64,000 nucleotides of DNA from Dioszegia crocea. Taxonomy: Eukaryota > Basidiomycota > Tremellomycetes > Tremellales > Bulleribasidiaceae. A program made the position numbers and the translations under genes. Positions 56,001-64,000 of the stretch are shown here, piece after piece (the first letter of the stretch is position 1; each line of letters begins with the position of its first letter). The notes under the pieces are model-generated. The model saw nothing but the letters and a program-made list of their open reading frames with translations. It was not told the DNA's origin and made no database searches. The stretch covers positions 49,746 through 113,745 of the forward strand of contig BCKK01000009.1 of the NCBI GenBank assembly GCA_001600615.1. The letters run 5' to 3'.

Positions 56001-57593
56001 CCCGCATCATTCACTTCCCCCCACCCCCACCTCCGTCAAACCGCCTTATCCTTACTAGACACATTCCGGGCTTTAATCCCACAATCCACCACCCAAATTA
56101 AAGATGTACCAACATTATTATTTCAACTATCAAACGATTTCTATTATCTTTCCACTCGACTATCGTCTTCTCCTGCTTTCTCTCACTCTTCGTTCGTCCC
56201 AGACTCCCTCTCATCACCCCCACCTTCCTCATCATTATCCGACCCACCAACCCTTGGGGATAAATACAACCTCCCCCCTTCCCTCTTATTTGACACTAGC
56301 CGCCGCCTCTTAGCTGCAAGTTCCCACACATTCGAATCAACCCTCGAATCTCAGCGCCGGGGCTTGATGGGGCTGTTGGATGAAGCTCAAGGTTGGGAAG
56401 GAACCGGAATGGTTGCTGGAGCTAAGCGGTGTGAGGGGGTTATGAGGGGTGTGGAGGAAAGATTGGGGAGTTTGGGGAGGGTGACGAAGGTACGTCTTTT
56501 ATTTGAAGTGAAGGATTGGGTGTTGTTGGACTGGCGCGGTAGAGAAGGGGGTGTACTTGGAGGTTCTGAATGGGATTTGTTTGGCTGAATCTTATCCTCC
56601 TTCCTTCTCCTTCTGGTCCAGCGATGGAAGGGATATGACATGTCACTCTCTCCACATATACTCAAACTCCCATATACTTCATCCCCCGACCCAACCCTTT
56701 CACCCATCCATCCAGCCTCATAACTCACCCACCTCCCACCCTGTCCTACACCTCTGCCCATTATCTCCCCCTCCCCTTCCCCTGCACCCACGCTAACACC
56801 CAGGTCGTCCTCCCCCCTAGTTCCTTCTACCCAATGATGGGCTACTTAATCGATACCGTAGTTTCTCGAATAAGTACCGAAATTTTATCATTGGCCGATA
56901 TAACGGAAGTTGAATCAGAGAAATTGGAAGAGCTTTTGAGGGTTTTAAGACCTTTGGAGAGTGTGTTTGAGGGGGCTGAACCGGTATGTCCATTTCCATA
57001 TATGGAGTTCGTAAGGCGGGCGAGGCGTTTTGCCCTTGGAGGTGATCGGATCTGCATTTTGGGGCATGATTGGTCCAGGGTGATGGGAGATGATCCATTT
57101 CCAAAGACTTAGCATGGGCGCTCTCGGCTTCTATCCCACAGTGTGCTTGATCAAATCCCCACATCACAACCCTCTCATTCTCCCTATTTCTTCCATACCA
57201 GATATACTCTCTTCCCTCCGCCTACTACCCATTCTCTTCTCCACCTACCTTCCCCAACCCACTCCCACCCCTCATCTCACCCTTCATACCCCCCCCCCCC
57301 CCCCTAACCTCCCCAAGCAATCGCTAACCAACCAGCCAACCTCTATCCTCGCCCACACACCCCACTGGCTCAAATATCAATACATCTCCGAACTCCTCCG
57401 TGCCAACCTTGTCGACATTACTTATTTATTCGACACGGGCGCGCTTATAGATTTTACGACAGAGGAATTGGTTTCTGTGCTAAAGGCTTTATTTGCGGAT
57501 TCGGAGAAGAGGGATAGGGCGATTGAGAGGATTGAACGGGGGAGGGAGGGCGGTGGGGGTGGCGGAGGGGAGGGAGGGAATGGGGGAGTGTAG
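53063..57593 (+). CDS. ZW10: ZW10/Dsl1-family vesicle-tethering subunit
   Basis: Tether of Golgi-to-ER COPI vesicles at the ER (Dsl1/NRZ complex), and in many eukaryotes also a kinetochore (RZZ) subunit. Exon 1 (53063-53230) encodes MDQKSSSIGEAEPKSPGPDL. The N-terminal coiled-coil region follows: SKTHSLLLENYGTISSHIQI, RHEQITSRLSSLEGDIG, LDRHFQAKNRKERAEAHVRA. The middle exon (up to about 55700) holds an acidic segment with four Trp motifs. The C-terminal part has SSFYPMMGYLIDTVVSRIST, EVESEKLEELLRVLRPLESV, HWLKYQYISELLRANLVDIT and TEELVSVLKALFADSEKRDR, the recognisable ZW10/Dsl1 C-terminal domain. The Gly-rich end before the stop at 57593 is probably a species-specific tail. Exon borders between 55700 and 57100 are approximate. 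A run of about 16 C lies in an intron near 57289. Confidence 0.85.
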
Positions 57594-58020
57594 GGAAAGG
57601 AGGGAAGGGATAATGAGGGTCTGGTGGGGTTGCGTAGAGAGGTGGTGTGTTGTATGAGGTATGCGCGATTCCTAGACATTTGTGTAGGCGCAGATACTGT
57701 GTGACCTTGGGAGATACACATGGTTGATGCATGATACGGCCTATGGTTATGGCTACGACTGATATGGGATACAAAGTGAATAAGGTCACATACGAAAATT
57801 CTGACAAGAAGAAATGAGGGAGCGGGAGTATGAAGGGTCAGGCAGGATCAGCCATGATTAAAGATAGATACGAATAAAATACGATAAAGAGTCTATATCT
57901 ACAATACAAGTCAAGATAGTGACAGAATCAAGATGTAGAGGAATATACAAGATGGTTTCCAATTCCCCTGACCGCCTTTCCAACCCCACCCAATCCCATC
58001 CGCCCCCTCTCCCTCAAGCC
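57594..58020. other. convergent intergenic region
   Basis: The 3' flanks of ZW10 and of the 59336 gene; no feature was recognised. Confidence 0.4.
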
Positions 58021-59336
58021 TCATCCCTCTGTCTCCCCTACAAGCTTCTCTTTCCCCTTGGGGTCCCACCCCTTTTTACCAGGCGTCAACTCCTCCCCTT
58101 CACCTTCACCCTCTGACTCAGGCTCCGTCTCCCCCTCCTCTGTCTCTTTCGCAGACGTATCTGAAACCCCACGCATCCTCATCATTTGTATAAGTTTACT
58201 CTTCCCACTTCGACCACTTCGGCCAAGTCCCAATCCCAACCCCGTAGTCCCCACCCCTGACCCAATCCCTACATCCCCACCCGACGACCCAGCCTTTAGC
58301 GTGTCTTCCTCCTCAAACACACTCGACCCGCTCTTCGTCGTTGAGCTTCGCGTAGAGGTGGACGTCGATCCCGATCGTTTCTTAGATCCAGACCCAGGCG
58401 TCGATGGCCGTGAATGCACAGGGGCTGGCGGGATATTTTCCTGTTCGTCCAATTTCGTGGCTGACGATATCGACGCAGAAGGTGAAGGTGGATATAACGT
58501 AGCAGGGGGAGGGAGGGATGTATCTCGGCTGCCGGAACGATTCCGACGAGAATCGGGAGTTCCGATACCTACGCCCAAATTTTGGCTGAGGGGATCAGTG
58601 TGGATTGGGAATCCAGGATCGTGGATATTGCGAGTGACGCCATTTTCACCGGTTTCTGATGTGGGTTGAGAGATAGGGGTGGAGGGACGCGTCGTGCGTG
58701 GTGAGAGAGGAGGCGAGGGGGCGAGGAATGGGCTGTGAGGTCGAGTTTGGGGATTTGAGGGTGGGGTGGGGTCGAGAGGGAAGGGCGATGTGCCGGATAT
58801 TCCGGATCTAGCTAGTCAGTATGGTGCTACGCGAGAGCCGTTCCAATCGGGATGAGCGCAAGAAGATTCCCCATGTCACCATCAAATAAGACCAACCGCC
58901 ACCCAACCCCATCACATAAGCCACCCAGAACCCAAACTCACCGATTCCCAACCTCTCCAATACCCATAAACAACCTCCTTGCCGGACTCCTTCCCAAGCC
59001 CAATTCATCCTTTTCAAGCCTCTCCTTGACCCTCGGCGTGATCTCCTGATCACCCCTTCGTCCCGATCCCAACCCCGATCTGATCCCATCACTCTTATCT
59101 GTCCGTGAGACTTTCCGACTTCCAGGATCACCACGAGGTGATGAAGGTGATCCAGATCCTGGAGCAGAGCGTTTATGCGATATAGATAATGGGGAGGGAG
59201 GGGCGAGGAATGATGGGACAGCAGGTGCGAAGTGAGAGAGGGGTAGAGTGGCGAGGGGCTGTCGGGCTTTCGTCCCTGTGGCTGATCGAGTCATTCGGGG
59301 TGATGAGGGCCCTGCTATGGCCTGTGCTGTGTTCAT
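58021..59336 (-). CDS. uncharacterised Ser/Pro-rich protein
   Basis: Two exons with checked phase: 59336-58942 and 58807-58021, over a 133-bp intron; 393 residues. Starts MNTAQAIAGPSSPRMTRSAT. It is almost entirely disordered: many SP/TP dipeptides and RS sites (possible CDK/MAPK targets), basic words such as KARQPLATLPLSHF and RRLFMGIGEVGNR, a DEQENIPPAP segment, and an acidic Gly/Glu-rich C-terminus. The one hydrophobic/basic patch (KSKLIQMMRMRGVSD) near residue 330 may be a short helix. The pattern would fit a cell-cycle-type regulator, but no family motif was confirmed. Confidence 0.65.
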
Positions 59337-59779
59337 TGTGCTCCCTTGTGCGTGTCTATGACTTATAGATGATGGATGTATAAGGGTGGATGAGTGGACA
59401 ATAGATGAAGGATGAGGTGGGTGAAACGTCAACACACGCGTTTGTGTCAGGGGTCCCCAGGCTGAATGTCAGGGGTGAGGTTTTGATGCCGTTTACCCCA
59501 CAACACTACCCCACAGGTGAATGTGGCAGTGTGGCACTTTTGCCACCCCTTTCATACGTGTGTTGAGACGCGTTTGATGCACACAATGGTGAGCAAGGGG
59601 CTCGAGGCGATACTGCTAGGAGATACTGTACGAGCTGAGAGTTCCTCCTCGTCGTTCAGTCATTCTTACTTCATCCTCGTCAAGACCGCTGCCATATCAG
59701 CTAACGAAGGTGGTCTCACGGCCGCACACACACCGTGCCGCAACTTGAATCCGCTTCATACACACCGTGACGCGGCAAT
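59337..59779. other. divergent intergenic region
   Basis: 443 bp without a recognised gene. TACCCCACA occurs twice near 59494-59515, and a GTGGCACTTTTGCCAC inverted repeat lies near 59530-59545. Confidence 0.4.
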
Positions 59780-60520
59780 ATGACAGACACTACTCTTCCA
59801 TTCCAGGGGCCGACTTTCACACGCCTGATGACGGGCAAGGAGCTTCAGACAAACCCTGTTCTTGCCTTAGTTCAGGGCCTCGCGACGATCTGGTTGTCAC
59901 AAGCCACCAAGGAGCTGGTCATCGACTACATCAAGGAGGCAGGTGTCGATCCCGGCACTCAAGATTACATGCAGATAGATTGGCATGGGGAGGCAGGTCC
60001 AAGGGTGTCTCTTACATGTGCGGGTGCAGAGGGGTTGATGGCGCAAGCTGATGCGTGGATGTTGGCAAGGATGAGGGAGCCGCCCTCATTTACTCTGGAC
60101 AGCGAAGAGGAGGACATGTCACTGGCGGACGGTATAGTCGATGGACTTGTCCAGAAACTACAGCGCGTCCTGACCACATCGTTCGGCCCGCAGGGGGCTA
60201 CCAAGAACTTGACCAAGGACTGGAAAGAGAAGGGCAGACCGAAATGGGTGGGATGGGTCACAGACTCGGAGGAATTGATGTTGCATTACAGGCCGAGGGG
60301 ATTGAAGAACGATGAGTCCCGGTCGACTCCAGGACTGACGGTCAAGGATTCAATCGTGCAGCGTTACCGAGGCAATGATACGATACGGGACCAATCTGCC
60401 TCAAGTTCCAATGACCCGCGAATGAGAGAAGAAGCGTTTGTGGAGGAGGCAACGGCACACCAGGCCAAGCTGGAAGCTGAGAACCCAGGGTGGTTGGTCT
60501 CTGGTGCTTGGCCGGTTTGA
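59780..60520 (+). CDS. uncharacterised single-exon protein, 246 residues
   Basis: Starts MTDTTLPFQGPTFTRLMTGK. Mixed globular-looking composition with several Trp residues (IWLSQATKELVIDYIKEAG; QIDWHGEAGPRVSLTCAGAE; KGRPKWVGWVTDSEEL), then a charged, probably disordered C-terminal quarter ending NPGWLVSGAWPV. No signal peptide, membrane helix or known domain. No paralogue was recognised in the window. Confidence 0.65.
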   Translation: MTDTTLPFQGPTFTRLMTGKELQTNPVLALVQGLATIWLSQATKELVIDYIKEAGVDPGTQDYMQIDWHGEAGPRVSLTCAGAEGLMAQADAWMLARMREPPSFTLDSEEEDMSLADGIVDGLVQKLQRVLTTSFGPQGATKNLTKDWKEKGRPKWVGWVTDSEELMLHYRPRGLKNDESRSTPGLTVKDSIVQRYRGNDTIRDQSASSSNDPRMREEAFVEEATAHQAKLEAENPGWLVSGAWPV

Positions 60521-60910
60521 GGGGTCGTGCGGCACAGCGGAGAGGGAGTTTGATATGATCATGTGTAGCCGCATATATCCTTGACCTTGCAAAGGCTTGA
60601 TTGATAATCATCCCGATAAAAATCACATACACCATGAAATACCCAAGAACACATGAGTGAAGACTCCACAAAAGCCCAAAACTTCTAAATGAGTCTCATG
60701 AGAGATGCCTTGTTCCGGACAATGGCCTATTGCGTCAGCGTCCGTCTCATCGCAACCTACACATCCCCAATGGCAAGCATGTGTCAAGCCGACTCACATA
60801 TAACCCAGACCTGATATCGTAACTCGTAAATTTCCCAAGATCCCAAAATCTTCCGAGCAGCGGGACTTCGTTATAAAGACACAGCCATCACTACTCACAA
60901 ATCGTCCACT
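60521..60910. other. convergent intergenic region
   Basis: The 3' flanks of two convergent genes; nothing else was recognised. Confidence 0.4.
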
Positions 60911-63107
60911 TCAAAAATTGAGAGCAGCAGCCAGAATACCATTCTTCCACTCCTGCAATACTCTCCAACCTGCATCCCCAACTTCTATCCTCCTCCCTTG
61001 CCAATCCGTCTCCCCGGCCCCATCTGCCATTTTCATCCGCCAGATGATTTCCGCAGGTACCATAAACCCTTGATACTCTGTATATTCCCACCAACTGGCG
61101 ATATCCTGTCGATCCAGGATGACAGCTCGAGGTGAGCCGTTGGAACTCGTATAGTTGATCCGATGCTGACGGGTATTCGGGCCCTGAGGGAGTATTGTCG
61201 GCGACAGTTCCCAAGAAACATCGCAGTGTCGCGCAAACCTGGTGAGAAGGCGAACGTGTAGGAGTTGTTGGTGGCCGTGATGCAATGATCGAACGTGACC
61301 TGTAAAGACACCACTCGCCTCAATTTCGTCAAGCCGGTCAAAGAGGTCAAAGGCGTTGGTGTCGACCCCAGCGACAGAATTTAGGACTGTGAGTTTGGGA
61401 GTATCTCGGATTTGTCGAGCGAATAGTGGGGTCATGGGAGCTGTAGGATTGAAAATGTCCGGCTTTGGCGGCTCGTCGATATCGCGTGGGAAATGCTCGA
61501 AATGGATGATTTCAAGATTAGGCAAAGCTGGCCAATGGCCAAACTATCCATCAGCATCATTCAAGACATTGACATACCAATTTGACCCAATCGCACGCGA
61601 CTACTAATCGCCGCAAAGCGAGAAAACCTCCGACTGGCCAATCCCACGAGGCACCCTCAAGACAAAGCGCCTGATGACCGAAACCCGGAAGATGCAAATC
61701 CCGAAGGTTTTCCAACCCCCGGATCGCAGAGAGTAGTCGCCCATATACGACTTTCGCAAGTCGCGGGGAGACCGCACAGCCAAGCGAGAGCTGTCGTAGG
61801 CTATGGCTTTGAGATAGGAGGAGAAGGATGGTATTGAGTGGTTCGGATGGGGGATCAGATACACCGTACTCGCCACCGGTACTTGGGGCATAAAATGAGA
61901 TCCGAAGTCGAGTGATACTTGTCGGTCCGGGTACTATAGCTGCCGTTCTCTCCCTATACCGACTGATCTGGTCCGACAGTTGGATATCGAGACTGTCGAG
62001 ATTAGGGGCCCAGAGACATAGGTTCGTAATGACCGAAGCTGTCTTGACTGATCCTTCCCCTAGCCTGATATGAGTCAGAGCAGGAAAGTAAAGCTCGTAT
62101 TCCAAAAGCTTTACACATAGGATGTCCGATTCAGACCGAGAGCGCCAGAGTCGGTCATAGATGTTCCGATCGGGACCGACCATCTCCAGAGACTCTAGTC
62201 GCTTAGAGGCAAAATCAAGGATGGAGATGATGGGTATAGCAGATCCGGGCCGAACGACCAATTTGATCGTTCTGACATAAATCCACCTGGCCGCTGTTCC
62301 TTGGAGGAGGATATCCATCGCCTTATCCTTCAATCCACGCCGATTTCGCATTTCCGATTCCATCGCTTGGGAACATAACCATTCGTCGTGTGCGGGACTG
62401 TCGGTACGGTAGGGCTGGATGAGAGGGAGCATGCCGAATGTGGGACGTAGGAAAATGTTTATGTCGCGCCAGATTGTATAGTCTGCTGCCTCTGTGAAGT
62501 GGCGTTCTGCCCGGGAGAAGGAAATGGCAGTTGGGCGGTCGAGGAGGAGGGATATTTGGATGAACGTTTCTTGGGGGAGGAGTAGGATCTTGGGTCGTGA
62601 CTGGCTGTCAGCGTGGTCTCTGTCTAAATCTCTGACACTTACATTTTGCGTTACTGTCAGAGCTCTCGGCTCATTCTCTTGAACGATGACATCTAAGTCG
62701 TTTGGCTTGGTAATGTGGTCGTTATGATTCGTAGCAAGACATGCTACCCTCTCAATCTAGTGGTCAGCGCGTCCATGATATAGAGCTTCGACATACCTCG
62801 TTAACCTCCGCCCCGTCATTTTCCACAACCACCTCGACAGCGCGCGTTGGGGGTCGTAATTCTACATTTCTACCTTGCGCCAAGAGGATCAAATCATGAC
62901 TACGCTCATCCTAGTCTATTAGCCTTATCATCATATCGGAGACACAGGTGGTCTCAGAACTGTCTCACCCTTCCAATCTGCATAATAACCGAAAGCAGTT
63001 CCGCTTCGGTCATCCGTTCCGCCGGTGCCGTCGCCGGTACAGGTACGGGAAGGGTAGGATAAGACTTGGACCTTTTCGTCAGGCTCTTCCACCAGTGATT
63101 GGCCATC
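60911..63107 (-). CDS. F-box-like protein with leucine-rich region
   Basis: Multi-exon gene starting MANHWWKSLTKRSKSYPTLP (63107) and ending LQEWKNGILAAALNF (stop 60911). An F-box-like segment lies near 62630-62490 (PQETFIQISLLLDRPTAISF, then ERHFTEAADYTIWRDINIFL), typical of basidiomycete F-box proteins. Downstream are irregular leucine-rich repeats: LESLEMVGPDRN, LTHIRLGEG, LCLWAPNLDSLDIQL, SLRQLSLGCAVSPRLAKVVY, LENLRDLHLPGFG, LEIIHFEHFPRD. Such proteins are usually substrate receptors for SCF ubiquitin ligases, and this family is expanded and fast-evolving in basidiomycetes. Introns are short; exact boundaries in the first 500 bp are approximate. The substrate is not inferable. Confidence 0.7.
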
Positions 63108-64000
63108 TTGTGTGAAGGTGAGGGGGTTGACCAGCTACCAGAGCGTGGTATGATACCTCCAATTTGCGGACGATGAGTACAGGGTATAGCTGGACCCTGG
63201 GCCTTCCCTCATTTACGGCATGCCGGCAGAGGGATCGACAGAGTGGCGGTAAGAAATTTGCACCTTGTTTCAGGATGTCTCAGAAGAGCAAGAGCTTGAC
63301 GGTGTTGTGAGGGTAGATAGGGCCCGCAGACGGGTTGGTCTAACCCCTAGGGAATAGTAGGTATACATTATTGTTTGTCGTGCGAAATTTGGCGAAGGAG
63401 TGAAGATTTGGGATTTTGACATTTAGCGAGACGTCGACTCTGTACGGTCAGATCTTGAGCTATGATATATCAGCCTGACAAGCCGACTCAAGCCCATGCA
63501 TGACGCTAGATCACTGAAGTGCGAGCCCCCAGCCCACAGAGCGCCTCCCGGCCAATGTCCCGCAGCGACCCCCATGATCCGGCCGCGAGGCAGCCTGAGC
63601 TAGTGCTGGGCATCGGATTTTGGATCCGGATTATACCGGATCTTCTACCGGTATCCACCCCTCGACGCGGATACCGGTACTGGTATCCTGGACAATAGCG
63701 GATACTGCGTCGGATCCGGATCTGACCAGGAGACATGCATGGATAGTGGCGGATTCTACCGGATAGTATCCGAAAAATCCTCCACCCCAGCCAGGGGCCT
63801 TTTGAAGTCAAAAATTGCCCGAAGCGGCGACGTGTTTCATCCCTTGAGCCGGGCGCTTGTTGATGTCCTCCGCACCCTGTTTCAGCTCATCAAGCTCGTA
63901 TTCTTCCTGCATCCTCTCACCTATTGTCACTGCTACAATGCTGCTACAACAAAGAGCAGGTCAGCCTCTTCACGATGGACGTCGTAGAGGATATAAAGTC
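63108..64000. other. intergenic end of window with a GGATCCGGAT/ACCGGTATCC-rich patch
   Basis: No gene was recognised in the last 890 bp. About 63610-63780 is crowded with overlapping CCGGAT, ATACCGG and GGTATCC words, including a perfect 10-bp inverted repeat (see separate entry). Confidence 0.45.
63647..63678. repeat. perfect inverted repeat ACCGGTATCC / GGATACCGGT
   Basis: ACCGGTATCC (63647-63656) and GGATACCGGT (63669-63678) with a 12-nt spacer; surrounding sequence carries further partial copies (GGATCCGGATTATACCGGAT; GGTACTGGTATCC; ACCGGATAGTATCCG). Confidence 0.85.

Overview
The window looks like a chromosome segment of a basidiomycetous fungus, most likely a tremellomycete yeast related to Cryptococcus or Kwoniella. 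The support is compact genes with many 45-130 bp GT..AG introns, CTNAY-type branch sites, clear fungal housekeeping orthologues (ATAD2/Yta7, a RanBPM-type SPRY protein, coronin, Nup42, a YAT-type amino-acid permease, CTNNBL1, ZW10/Dsl1) and a basidiomycete-type macrophage-activating-glycoprotein-like surface protein. Species cannot be settled from the sequence alone. Two assembly gaps (8354-8453, exactly 100 N; 30688-31442, 755 N) interrupt it.

Layout. 1-8.8 kb: the 5' part of an ATAD2/Yta7 AAA-ATPase gene (minus) divergent from a RanBPM-like SPRY gene (plus), whose last intron is an expanded CTACCTT heptamer array. 9-15 kb: five consecutive minus-strand genes for small proteins with Gly/Ala-rich hydrophobic helices; one carries an in-frame TGA. 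15.7-17.7 kb: a secreted, Ser-rich, probably GPI-anchored glycoprotein with a 7-nt micro-exon. 18-25 kb: uncharacterised low-complexity genes, two of them again with hydrophobic helices and two with RS/acidic sequence. 25.4-29.2 kb: one continuous gene model joining a complete coronin to a complete dUTPase. 29.7-36 kb: a lineage-specific area with small genes, a gene split by a hAT-like transposon that left an 8-bp target duplication, its intact paralogue, and a mitochondrial-carrier-like gene. 36.2-41.6 kb: an FG nucleoporin (Nup42 type), a small gene and a permease. 41.8-44 kb: two more small hydrophobic-helix genes. 44.7-57.6 kb: a GNAT acetyltransferase, two small genes, CTNNBL1 (minus) divergent from ZW10/Dsl1 (plus). 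58-63 kb: a Ser/Pro-rich protein, an uncharacterised single-exon gene and an F-box/LRR-like gene.

Common threads. The small-membrane-protein genes are probably co-regulated. Five of them have the exact 9-mer TATCCTTTG in the same orientation 200-410 bp upstream of the start, and several have a strong TATA box about 100-180 bp upstream. The most distinctive single item is the coronin-dUTPase fusion, because a homotrimeric enzyme sits where coronin normally carries its trimerising coiled coil. Gene models were spliced by eye. Where splice phases were checked this is stated; other boundaries are approximate.
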